Of a DNA stretch of 64,000 bases, positions 48,042 through 56,481 are shown in pieces. The notes below the pieces were generated by a model that made no database searches, was not told where the DNA came from, and saw only the letters and a list, made by a program, of their open reading frames with translations. This DNA comes from FCB group bacterium (lineage in GTDB: Bacteria; Zixibacteria; MSB-5A5; GN15; JAAZOE01). The position numbers and the translations under genes were made by a program. The stretch is from NCBI GenBank assembly GCA_024231695.1, contig JAAEQF010000587.1, forward strand, positions 1 through 64,000. The letters are read 5' to 3'. The stretch's first letter is position 1; every line of letters begins with the position of its first letter.

Positions 48042-48920
48042 ATGACAGACATTGTAAAATTCAATTTCTATGGTGATGAGCTTGAATGTGTGAAGGACGA
48101 CGAGGATCTTTGGGTCTCTGTCCGGCGGATGTGTGAACCACTTGGAATTGATCACGACAATCAACGCGTCAAGCTGAAAAAAAAATCTTGGGCACGCACG
48201 GTGCTAATCACCGCGCACGATGCAAACAACCGAAAACAATCACAATTTTTTATTCATGTTGATAGTGTGCCAATGTGGTTGGCGACTATTGACGAAAAAC
48301 GCGTATCAGAACATGTTCAGCTTAAACTAATCAAGTTTCAACTCGAGGCTGCCAAAGCCTTGCGGGATCATTTCTTCGATCACAAGATTTCAATTCCAGA
48401 CAACCTCGAGGATGCTTTATTGCTGGCAGCGTCTCTTGAGGGCGAACGAAAGAAACTGAAGGCCCGCGTCGAAGCCGACCGGCCAAAGGTAGAGTTCGCC
48501 AAACGGATCGAGACATCGGAACAAACCTATTCATTGTCGGCGGCGTCCAAGGTGCTCAACAACGAAGGTATTGGATTCGGCCGTCAGCAGCTCTGCAACT
48601 TTCTTCGGTACATGGGGCACCTGTTCCGCAACTCAAGGAAAGAACTTGAGCCGATGCAGGATTGTATTGACCGAGGATATTTCGAATATAAATTTGGCGA
48701 ACGTTACGAATTCAAGAATAACGTTAAAACAGGTCGCAAGCTACGATATGGGGCGACAACGGTGACCGGCAAGGGGTTAGTGTGGATAAAAAGCCTCATG
48801 GAACGTTACCCGGACTTGGTTGATTCTGTGTTGAATCAGAGCGCTATCATCCACAAATCAGCGCATAAAAATCGTGAATGCCGAAGGGCTAGTATCCATT
48901 CTGTGAGAAAAAAACGTTGA
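48042..48920 (+). CDS. phage antirepressor (P22 AR N-like + KilAC-like)
   Basis: N-terminal 'YGDELECVKDDEDLWVSVRRMCEPLGIDHDNQRVKLKK'; C-terminal 'SLSAASKVLNNEGIGFGRQQLCNFLRYMGHLFRN...'; SD aaggagg. Confidence 0.8.
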   Translation: MTDIVKFNFYGDELECVKDDEDLWVSVRRMCEPLGIDHDNQRVKLKKKSWARTVLITAHDANNRKQSQFFIHVDSVPMWLATIDEKRVSEHVQLKLIKFQLEAAKALRDHFFDHKISIPDNLEDALLLAASLEGERKKLKARVEADRPKVEFAKRIETSEQTYSLSAASKVLNNEGIGFGRQQLCNFLRYMGHLFRNSRKELEPMQDCIDRGYFEYKFGERYEFKNNVKTGRKLRYGATTVTGKGLVWIKSLMERYPDLVDSVLNQSAIIHKSAHKNRECRRASIHSVRKKR

Positions 48921-48983
48921 CAGCGTTGCATTGCGTAATACATAATGCCGCAACGAAATAACAACGCGACAGCGTCGCATAGC
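48917..48983 (+). promoter_or_regulatory. promoter/operator region of the replication operon
   Basis: TTGACA 48917-48922 with possible -10 (cataat 48941-48946); imperfect palindrome gttgcatt...aatgccgcaac; direct repeat gacagcgtYgcatWgc at 48919 and 48968. Confidence 0.45.
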
Positions 48984-48995
48984 AAAGGTTTTGGC

Positions 48996-49400
48996 ATGAA
49001 TGAATACATTTTTATTCCTACTTCGATTTTGGACTCTTCTGTATGGCAAGAACCACCTCATATCCGGTTAACGTGGATTACAATGATGTTGATGGAAAAC
49101 AAAAAAGGCGTTGTTGAGGCGTCAATACCAGGCCTTGCCAGGCGCGTAGGGGTTACCGTGGCAGAATGTATTGAGTCATTAGATTTTTTAAAAAATCCTG
49201 ACGAATACAATATTTCTAAGAACTTCGAAGGACGGCGAATAAAAGAAACGTCTGAGGGGTGGATTATTTTAGAACACGATAAACATTCTGCGAAGTTGCA
49301 AAAGCAACGAACCCAGAGTGCAGAAAGGGGCCGGCGTTTTCGTGAACGAAAAAAGGAACGTGAAAAAGAGCGAATGCAAAGTGGAAAGTGTGAAAAATGA
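48996..49400 (+). CDS. winged-helix-like replication-associated protein
   Basis: 'MNEYIFIPTSILDSSVWQEPPHIRLTWITMMLMENKKGVVEASIPGLARRVGVTVAECIESLDFL'; Lys/Arg/Glu-rich tail. Confidence 0.55.
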   Translation: MNEYIFIPTSILDSSVWQEPPHIRLTWITMMLMENKKGVVEASIPGLARRVGVTVAECIESLDFLKNPDEYNISKNFEGRRIKETSEGWIILEHDKHSAKLQKQRTQSAERGRRFRERKKEREKERMQSGKCEK

Positions 49401-50446
49401 GACCACCTTACACATGCGTATATCGCGAGATTTGGGATGATGAATCATTTTGGGTGATGTCAGAGATTGGAAGGCTGGTTTATTTTTACGTTTTAACAGC
49501 ACCTATGGGGAATGGATTAGGATGTTTTAAGGCCGGTATGGCCGCGATGATAGAGGAATCTAGAATTCCAGAAAAACGATTTGTGGAAGGGTTCAACGAA
49601 GGGTTGACGAAAGGGTTATTCAAATACGATAATCGGCACAGAGTAATTCTCATCCCTAAATATTTTGAACGAAATCCACCAATCAATCCGAATGGGATCG
49701 TAGCGATGAGTAAAGAGTATGTTAAAATTCCTGATTGTGGGCTTAAACATGAATGTTACCATATAGTTAGGGTATTTGTTGAGTCAAAAAGTGAAGGTTT
49801 CTCAATGCAATTTGAAAGCCGATTTGATGTACCTTCAGCGAACCCTTCGGTAAATGATTCGGCGAATGATTCAGCAAATGATTCGGGCAATGATTCGGGT
49901 AATCATTCAGCGAATGATTCGGCAAATGATTCAGGTAATCATTCGGGTAATGATTCGGCGAATCACCTGGTAACGTATTCCCCTTCCCCTTCCCCTTCCC
50001 TGTCCCCTTCCCTGTCCCCTTCCCTGTCCGATCCCCTGTCCGATCCCAATAAAAATATTAAAAAGAAAATTGCCGATTGTGACGCCGATTTTAATTTTTT
50101 CTGGGCAATTTACCCCAAAAAAGTAGGCAAGAAAGCAGCGATCAACGCGTGGAAAAAATCAAAAAAAGAAAAAAAGAAAAAAGATCGATTGCCAGACGCC
50201 AACACCGTTGTCGATACAATAAGAAACCAAATAGAAGCAAAAAAAGCTATCCGAGCAGCAGGGCAATTTGATGCAGAATGGCCCAATCCTGCCACATGGT
50301 TAAACGAAGGACGGTGGATGGATGAAATTAGCCCACCAGCAACGCAAATAGGTAGGGCTAGACAAAGCGTGGCTTTGAATCAAATAGAACAAGGAAAACA
50401 GGCTTTACAAGAAGCAAGAAGAAAGAGATTAAAACGTGACGAATGA
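49397..50446 (+). CDS. replication initiator / DnaD-like replisome organizer
   Basis: 'YREIWDDESFWVMSEIGRLVYFYVL' and C-terminal 'FWAIYPKKVGKKAAINAWKK...WPNPATWLNEGRWMDE' typical of phage replication proteins. Confidence 0.7.
   Translation: MRPPYTCVYREIWDDESFWVMSEIGRLVYFYVLTAPMGNGLGCFKAGMAAMIEESRIPEKRFVEGFNEGLTKGLFKYDNRHRVILIPKYFERNPPINPNGIVAMSKEYVKIPDCGLKHECYHIVRVFVESKSEGFSMQFESRFDVPSANPSVNDSANDSANDSGNDSGNHSANDSANDSGNHSGNDSANHLVTYSPSPSPSLSPSLSPSLSDPLSDPNKNIKKKIADCDADFNFFWAIYPKKVGKKAAINAWKKSKKEKKKKDRLPDANTVVDTIRNQIEAKKAIRAAGQFDAEWPNPATWLNEGRWMDEISPPATQIGRARQSVALNQIEQGKQALQEARRKRLKRDE
49852..50045 (+). repeat. low-complexity coding repeats (NDSAND/SGNHS then SPSLSPSLS)
   Basis: About 12-bp units gattcggSNaat followed by ccccttccctgt units. 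Confidence 0.85.
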
Positions 50447-51254
50447 AATCAAAACAAGTGCCGATACGATTGATGCCGTCATGGCAACATTCTGCACCGA
50501 ATATTCACCCCATTTCGCAATCACAATTGAAAGATCCAACTTGTGGCAACGGATGCTATCAAAATTTGCACCTAAAGTTATACAATCCGCTGCACACATA
50601 TTGATGAGTTTGCCCAACGAATTCCCACCACGGATAGGAATGATGCATGATAAATGCGCAAGTATTTCAGAAGGAGAACTGTTTGAGCCTACTAGCAGCG
50701 ATGCATGGGGGAACATTTTGAAAGCCGTCGCTTCGAACTCTCGAGGAGATGACATCAACTTAACCGACATGGAGCGAGCCGCTTACAAAAAAACAGGTGA
50801 CGGAACCCTTGCCGGAATTGGGAAATCCCAAAACATCGACGCAACACGTGCAAATTTTGAAAGGGCGTTCAACGCATTGGTTAAAAAGCAGCGGTTAGAG
50901 CGTGCCATTTCACCTGATATACTGGCATTTGCGAATAGTTGCTCTAAATCGCAAAAGTCGAGACTCACGTCCGGGAACAATGCGATGGAAAGTCAACCCG
51001 AACCACATAGGGATAGGTTTAAGAAGGAAGATATTTTAAAAGAAATCGCAAAGTTTAAAGAAACCGCCCAATTCAAACAAGCCGCTGAGGTTCCTCCATT
51101 TGCCACTCAAGAGCCCTCAATCAAGAATGCGACCAATGACGGCAATAAGTTAACCGAAGAGCAAATAACGGCATTTTTCGGAGGCGATGGGCTATCTAAG
51201 ATAGAGGACATGTTGGGTAAGTCCCTTAACAAAATGAGAAAGGATAATTTATGA
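50436..51254 (+). CDS. replication-module protein, helicase-loader-like (tentative)
   Basis: Overlaps the DnaD-like gene; 'TSSDAWGNILKAVAS' resembles phage replication accessory proteins. Confidence 0.45.
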   Translation: MTNEIKTSADTIDAVMATFCTEYSPHFAITIERSNLWQRMLSKFAPKVIQSAAHILMSLPNEFPPRIGMMHDKCASISEGELFEPTSSDAWGNILKAVASNSRGDDINLTDMERAAYKKTGDGTLAGIGKSQNIDATRANFERAFNALVKKQRLERAISPDILAFANSCSKSQKSRLTSGNNAMESQPEPHRDRFKKEDILKEIAKFKETAQFKQAAEVPPFATQEPSIKNATNDGNKLTEEQITAFFGGDGLSKIEDMLGKSLNKMRKDNL

Positions 51255-52261
51255 AATTTAACGAATTTTACGATGCATCAAAAAAATTTATCGACCCTAG
51301 AATACGGGTCAAATACAAAGAAGAAAGCAAATTTTGGAAGTTGTTTCCCTTAAAAATGCGGTCATATTGGACCACGTTGGGAAAAACCATCTGGGCACCA
51401 AATAGGGAACGCGTTTTGAGTCCAAACCGGGTTGCGTCTGCGGTTGCCGTGTATCTACACGAATGCCGGCACGTGGCCGACTCGTTGGACCGTCCAATTA
51501 TGTATTATATTGATTACTGCTTCCCGCAAATTCTGGCGCCGTTTTTGGCAATCGCTGCGGTTGTACTACACCTCGTTTTCGATATCCCTTGGCACCTCGG
51601 TTGGAGCCTTGGGGCGTCATGCATTGCATTATTTCCGTGGCCATCTTCTACCAGGTTAAATATTGAGGATCATGCTTATGCAATAAGCACATGGATTAGG
51701 TTTAGAAGATACAAGAATTTTGATGATCCAAAGCTCATTGCTGAGGCGACGGAATCACTATCAAAGGTCATAAATTCCTGGGTTTATTACAAGATGACGT
51801 GGAGGAATAAGACTGCGGATATTGAAGCGAAAGAAATCATAATTAAAGCGGTAGGTTGGTGCAGAGAAGAAAGACATGGATTGTTTTATCCAGATCCATT
51901 TGAAAATGCCGATTTAAACGGCACTTTAGTAAAATTATTGGATGAACCATTTTCTACAACATGGTATCCGCGCTCAATTCGCGACTTACATGGATTGTTT
52001 TATCCAGATCCATTTGAAAATGCCGATTTAAACGGCACCTTAGTAAAATTATTGGATGAACCATTTTCTACAACATGGTATCCGCGCTCAATTCGCGACT
52101 TAGATCCGGCGATACCTGCCGATGTTGCCCGGGTAGTAGGCGGCTACATGTTGGCAATAGACGAACAGGATGAAAAACCAACGATTGAGGCCAAAGGGTT
52201 TGGGGTATCCGTCAACACGGCCAGACGTGGGATCAACTTCAAGAAAGGTAGTAAAAAATGA
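51251..52261 (+). CDS. membrane protein with HExxH zinc-metallopeptidase-like motif
   Basis: 'VYLHECRHVADS' followed by hydrophobic segments 'ILAPFLAIAAVVLHLVF' and 'GWSLGASCIALFPW'. Confidence 0.6.
   Translation: MKFNEFYDASKKFIDPRIRVKYKEESKFWKLFPLKMRSYWTTLGKTIWAPNRERVLSPNRVASAVAVYLHECRHVADSLDRPIMYYIDYCFPQILAPFLAIAAVVLHLVFDIPWHLGWSLGASCIALFPWPSSTRLNIEDHAYAISTWIRFRRYKNFDDPKLIAEATESLSKVINSWVYYKMTWRNKTADIEAKEIIIKAVGWCREERHGLFYPDPFENADLNGTLVKLLDEPFSTTWYPRSIRDLHGLFYPDPFENADLNGTLVKLLDEPFSTTWYPRSIRDLDPAIPADVARVVGGYMLAIDEQDEKPTIEAKGFGVSVNTARRGINFKKGSKK
51875..52102 (+). repeat. two-copy near-identical 114-bp tandem duplication
   Basis: Copies start at 51875 and 51989; one difference noticed (cactttagt vs caccttagt). 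Confidence 0.95.
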
Positions 52262-52932
52262 AACGGAAATTGAAGAAATTAGAATTGATAAGCTATTATA
52301 TCGTGGACGGTGAAAAGGTTACTGACAGACCGGACAGCGAGGATGAAATTTATCATTACGTCGGTCCTGCGTCTCCGACACAGAATAAAATTATCGGTCC
52401 ACCGCCAGACGTGACTGGCGACCTGACCGGAGTGCGAGGCAATCTGAGAGGTGTATACGGCGATTTAACGGGATTGTCCGGCGACCTGACCGATATAATG
52501 GGCAACCTAACTAATGTGACGGGAGACCTAACCGGTGTATCCGGCGACCTGACCGACGTGTCTGGCGATCTGACCGACGTGTCTGGCGACCTAGGCGGCG
52601 TGAGAGGAAAAATTGACGGCTTACGAGGTCACTTAATAGCAATGTCTGGAGACATAACTGATGTGTGGGGTTCCGTAAACGGAGTTTCAGGAAATATGTC
52701 AGGATTGTCCGGCGACCTGAATCTAGTTCACGGAGACATGACTAACGTCCGTGGCGACCTAACCGGTGTATCCGGTGACCTAACCGACGTGTCTGGCGAT
52801 CTAACCAATGTGCGTGGCGACATGGCCAGAATGCGTGGCAACTTGACCGGTGTGTTCGGCGATATTAACGAGTGCGATATTACCAATGAAGAACGTAGAA
52901 AAAGCATAAATATCGAGGACTTGTTGAAGTGA
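52258..52932 (+). CDS. heptad-repeat (GDLTxVS) protein, solenoid-like
   Basis: 22 consecutive 7-aa units from 52417 to 52878 without register break. Confidence 0.8.
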   Translation: MKRKLKKLELISYYIVDGEKVTDRPDSEDEIYHYVGPASPTQNKIIGPPPDVTGDLTGVRGNLRGVYGDLTGLSGDLTDIMGNLTNVTGDLTGVSGDLTDVSGDLTDVSGDLGGVRGKIDGLRGHLIAMSGDITDVWGSVNGVSGNMSGLSGDLNLVHGDMTNVRGDLTGVSGDLTDVSGDLTNVRGDMARMRGNLTGVFGDINECDITNEERRKSINIEDLLK

Positions 52933-53023
52933 GCGATTTCTCACTGACAATCCTTAGTATAAAAAGCTGAACATATATCGGCAATTATAGAAAAAAAGAA
53001 AATAAAAAACTTGCGCGGAGTTT

Positions 53024-53035
53024 TAACACGTGTTA
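53024..53035. promoter_or_regulatory. operator candidate
   Basis: Perfect 12-bp palindrome TAACACGTGTTA upstream of the HTH-like gene. Confidence 0.45.
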
Positions 53036-53065
53036 GTTTTTCAACAGCGAAAGGGGAACGGTACA

Positions 53066-53359
53066 ATGGAAAATATAAAAGAATTAATAGAGTGTGCCCG
53101 TTTTAGTGCTGCAATAATATCTAGCGACCGTGCTACCAACAAGACATTGGCAAAAGTTCTAAAAGTAAGTCATCTCAAGGTTGAGAGATGGTACAAAGAA
53201 CATGATAAACCAAATGACGAATGTAAAGAGAAAATTAGATTATTGGCTAGTCATTGGAGAAAATTTTCTTCTATGACGGCTAATTTGATTAAAAAACTAG
53301 AGTTCGAGAGTCTCGATCAAGTACGCGATATCGAAAGGGCCGCTAAAAATGGCAACTAA
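53066..53359 (+). CDS. small HTH-like protein
   Basis: 'NKTLAKVLKVSHLKVERWYKEHDKP'; start after aaggggaacgg. Confidence 0.55.
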   Translation: MENIKELIECARFSAAIISSDRATNKTLAKVLKVSHLKVERWYKEHDKPNDECKEKIRLLASHWRKFSSMTANLIKKLEFESLDQVRDIERAAKNGN

Positions 53360-54497
53360 AATTGAATGGGCTGATTCGAGTTGGAATCCAATTTCCGGCT
53401 GTTCGCCTATGTCTGCCGGCTGCGCGAATTGCTATGCAAGTTCGATGTCAAAACGCCTAAAAGGTCGGTTTGGATACCCTCAAAATGATCCGTTCAAGGT
53501 GACTTTTCACAAAGATAAAATTAACGAGCCGGACAAGTGGAAAAAACCTCGGAGGGTATTTACCTGTTCGATGGGTGATCTATTTCACGATGACGTAACT
53601 GACGGTCAGATTATGTGGGTGTTCTGGAAAATGGCCCGCGCCAAACAACACACATTCATTGTATTGACTAAAAGACCAAAGCGAATGAGACGATGGTTTT
53701 CTAAATGGTTGCAGAAACATTTAAAAGGAATTGACTACACAAAATATAGTTTTGTCCGTGATCCAGATGGAATTCGAAAAACGCACAAAGTTGGTCGCGC
53801 CCTCCTTCTAGCTGAGATGTTGGAATTATGGGGAGAAAAACCAATATGGCATGTCTTACCTACCTACGACAGTTTATATGGTATTGTTCATTGGCCGGAC
53901 GTTTTCCCGAACGTCCATATCGGTGTGAGCGTCGAGGATCAAAAGACAGCGGATGAACGGATTCCTCATTTGCTTCGTTGCCAGGCGGCGGTTCGTTTTG
54001 TGAGCGTCGAACCTCTTTTAGGACCGATAAATTTATCACCATTTTTGCCACACAAATTTAATTGCGAACCACATTGTACATGGTGCGAGGACTGCATTCA
54101 TTCTGGGAAAGACGATGGATGGAAGGAAACGACAAAACATAATCATTCGCCATTTTTGGATGGCGTTATTACAGGCGGAGAAACCGGTCCACGTGCTCGG
54201 CCAATGCATCCAGATTGGGTGCGATCTATCCGTGATCAGTGTGTCGATTGCGGAACTAATTTTTTCTTTAAATCTTGGGGCCAGTGGCAAAACGGAAGCG
54301 ATTTCAGCCGACCGTTGAAAAGTCATATTGTGCTATCCGATGGACGCCACGCCATTAACGCCGGCGAACTTGGATTTCGACAGTGTGACGGTCCTGAATG
54401 GAATGCACTTAATCCGACTATGATGGCGAAGGTAGGCAAGAAGCGTTCGGGGCGCACACTTGACGGCCGGACGTGGGATCAACTTCCTAAAAGATAA
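53349..54497 (+). CDS. phage Gp37/Gp68-type (DUF5131) protein
   Basis: 'TKIEWADSSWNPISGCSPMSAGCANCYA...TCSMGDLFHDDV...FIVLTKRPKRM...GVSVEDQKTADERIPHLL...VSVEPLLGPI'. Confidence 0.85.
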   Translation: MATKIEWADSSWNPISGCSPMSAGCANCYASSMSKRLKGRFGYPQNDPFKVTFHKDKINEPDKWKKPRRVFTCSMGDLFHDDVTDGQIMWVFWKMARAKQHTFIVLTKRPKRMRRWFSKWLQKHLKGIDYTKYSFVRDPDGIRKTHKVGRALLLAEMLELWGEKPIWHVLPTYDSLYGIVHWPDVFPNVHIGVSVEDQKTADERIPHLLRCQAAVRFVSVEPLLGPINLSPFLPHKFNCEPHCTWCEDCIHSGKDDGWKETTKHNHSPFLDGVITGGETGPRARPMHPDWVRSIRDQCVDCGTNFFFKSWGQWQNGSDFSRPLKSHIVLSDGRHAINAGELGFRQCDGPEWNALNPTMMAKVGKKRSGRTLDGRTWDQLPKR

Positions 54498-54510
54498 ATA
54501 GAGGTAAATC

Positions 54511-54831
54511 ATGGTTTTTAAGGGACTAAATAAATCAGCTGAAAACGAATTGAAGAAAATAATCGACTCACCCGGTGGCTTGCCACTTATTAAAACTACA
54601 AAATCAGAATCTGAATTGTCACTTACAAGGAGACCAATTAATGCAACATGGTCTATATCTTTAGATTGCAATTGCCCAGAATGCAAAGAAGATATTGATT
54701 TACTTGACGGGCCAGATTTTTGGGAAATGCATGATTTTGAGATTGGCGAACACGAGACAAAACGAACTCAAAATGTAGAAGTCATTTGTCCAAATTGCGA
54801 GCATGAATTCTCAGTAAATTTGTCATATTAA
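54511..54831 (+). CDS. Zn-ribbon-like small protein
   Basis: CxCPEC and CPNC pairs. Confidence 0.55.
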   Translation: MVFKGLNKSAENELKKIIDSPGGLPLIKTTKSESELSLTRRPINATWSISLDCNCPECKEDIDLLDGPDFWEMHDFEIGEHETKRTQNVEVICPNCEHEFSVNLSY

Positions 54832-54884
54832 AATGATTATTTTAACCAAAGATCTAGTTGGTAGGAGAGTTATTTGGAGGTACT

Positions 54885-55313
54885 ATGAGTGAACAAAAAA
54901 AACTGATTAATTTTGATGAATTTAAACGGTTGATGTTTGGCCCGGCTGATGAATGCAACGATTGTTTGCACATGGACGGATGTTATTGCCAGGATGAGCC
55001 TCACCCAAACTGCCCGATATGGGCAAGCTTAGAATGTGAGCCTTCCAAGGAATTATCTATACAATCCACAGCCCGAAGACATGCGCCAGGGAGAGGAAGT
55101 CATTTGGCTGATATTTTCAAAAAATGTCCATCTGTTGAGGATGTACGTTTAACAGAGATGTACAATGAAAACAGGCACCCTATTTATAAAGTTGAAATAA
55201 AACCAGCCAATAATAAAACTTTCAATGAAACCGTTAATCATATTATTGCCGGCCTTGGTCAACATGTAATCAGAGACTGTTTTTGGGCGAAGTGGGGATC
55301 AGCTAATGAGTAA
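54885..55313 (+). CDS. hypothetical Cys-rich protein
   Basis: ATG at 54885 after ggaggtact (track start 54858). Confidence 0.55.
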   Translation: MSEQKKLINFDEFKRLMFGPADECNDCLHMDGCYCQDEPHPNCPIWASLECEPSKELSIQSTARRHAPGRGSHLADIFKKCPSVEDVRLTEMYNENRHPIYKVEIKPANNKTFNETVNHIIAGLGQHVIRDCFWAKWGSANE

Positions 55314-55557
55314 ACAAAAAAAACTAGATAACGAAAGCAGTAAGGCCATTTTGGATGCGATGGGATACACCGTTGAACGGTGTGATAAATGCAAGTATTT
55401 CTTAGGTTGTGATGGTGATTCAGCAGACGATAAACCATCTCGTTGCACGATTCTTACCATTTTTTATATTGAAGTTGAACATGATGGTTCTGGGCATTGC
55501 AGAAATTTTGAGCCTAATGATGACAGCCAATCAACCAGAGCAATAATGGTGATTTAG
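55306..55557 (+). CDS. hypothetical Cys-rich protein
   Basis: 83 aa, overlaps the previous gene by 8 nt. Confidence 0.5.
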   Translation: MSKQKKLDNESSKAILDAMGYTVERCDKCKYFLGCDGDSADDKPSRCTILTIFYIEVEHDGSGHCRNFEPNDDSQSTRAIMVI

Positions 55558-55620
55558 CCGGAGGCTGGTGCCCATGCTGATAGCAAGGTGTGAAATGGGT
55601 TCGATTCCCATTCGTGGCTG
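55557..55620 (+). tRNA. tRNA-like or degenerate tRNA fragment
   Basis: Good T-arm ATGGG-TTCGATT-CCCAT and AGCC...GGCT closing pairs, but no normal anticodon arm. Confidence 0.25.
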
Positions 55621-55812
55621 CAAGCCTGGAACAACCATGAGCATGACATGGCCAGGTAGCAGGCTCGCTTTTTTGCGGGGATTGCGTAATTGCATGACGG
55701 GTTATGGGGTTGACCGACCTTCCCAACCTCTGACAGTCCGGAAAGACGGCGGGCGATTGTATGACGCCTAAGTTAATACTTAAAGGTGAGGTTTTATTAT
55801 CCATATATGACA

Positions 55813-55931
55813 GCCGGGAAAGACCGGCACGGCGGAACGTTGGTAACCAATCCATCGCTGGCCGGTACCTTGGGAGACACGTGACACCGAGCAGGCGTGT
55901 TTCCGACAAAGACCTAAACGTGGTACCGGTC
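55813..55931 (+). ncRNA. structured non-coding segment upstream of tRNA-Trp
   Basis: Hairpins gccgg/ccggc (55813-55828), ttgg/ccaa (55840-55850), ggccggtacc 55860-55869 / ggtaccggtc 55922-55931 enclosing ggagacacg 55873-55881 / cgtgtttcc 55896-55904. Confidence 0.4.
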
Positions 55932-55946
55932 GCTCGCCGCCACTAT

Positions 55947-56020
55947 GGGCCAATAGCTCCAACTGGTAGAGCGCCGGATTCCAGTCCCGGATGTTGGGGG
56001 TTCGAATCCCTCTTGGCCTG
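55947..56020 (+). tRNA. tRNA-Trp(CCA)
   Basis: GGGCCAA TA GCTC CAACTGGTA GAGC G CCGGA TTCCAGT CCCGG ATGTT GGGGG TTCGAAT CCCTC TTGGCCT G; all arms form (one A-C mismatch in the anticodon stem). Confidence 0.85.
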
Positions 56021-56043
56021 TCGCTCTTAAAAAGGAATCAATC

Positions 56044-56475
56044 ATGCAATATTTAGAGAAGTGGCAAATAGAACAGATAATGACCGAGGCAAAAAGGTGC
56101 AATATTGTCGATGTTCAAAGCAGTCCACTTGTACGCGGACATATTGAAACTGTGTATCAACAGATATGCCCGATAGATGATTGGCGTAATTTTGTGGCAT
56201 ATATGCATCCACGTGTATGGGATTATTTTGTGTGTTCACTTAGGAACACTTGGGATCTTGATTTTTCATATTCTCAGAATAATAAAAGCATTAACTCTGT
56301 TTTGTTTGAAAAGATAAAATTGTTCACTCAACGGTGGATTCCGACAACATGTGTATTAATAACGGAACCAGATAATTTAACAATACGGCCTTTGGGATGC
56401 GAAGATGGCAAACATAATTTTGCTAGGTTCGAGGAACCTCAAAAGGTTTGGTTGATCACTAATTTAGTGGTGTGA
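56044..56475 (+). CDS. hypothetical protein
   Basis: 143-aa ORF between RNA elements. Confidence 0.5.
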   Translation: MQYLEKWQIEQIMTEAKRCNIVDVQSSPLVRGHIETVYQQICPIDDWRNFVAYMHPRVWDYFVCSLRNTWDLDFSYSQNNKSINSVLFEKIKLFTQRWIPTTCVLITEPDNLTIRPLGCEDGKHNFARFEEPQKVWLITNLVV

Positions 56476-56481
56476 GGTTAT

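Noticed and set aside
55568-56030. ORFs 55568-55771, 55761-56030 and 55514-55909(-)
   Set aside because: They overlap the tRNA-Trp and strong RNA stem structures; composition looks non-coding.
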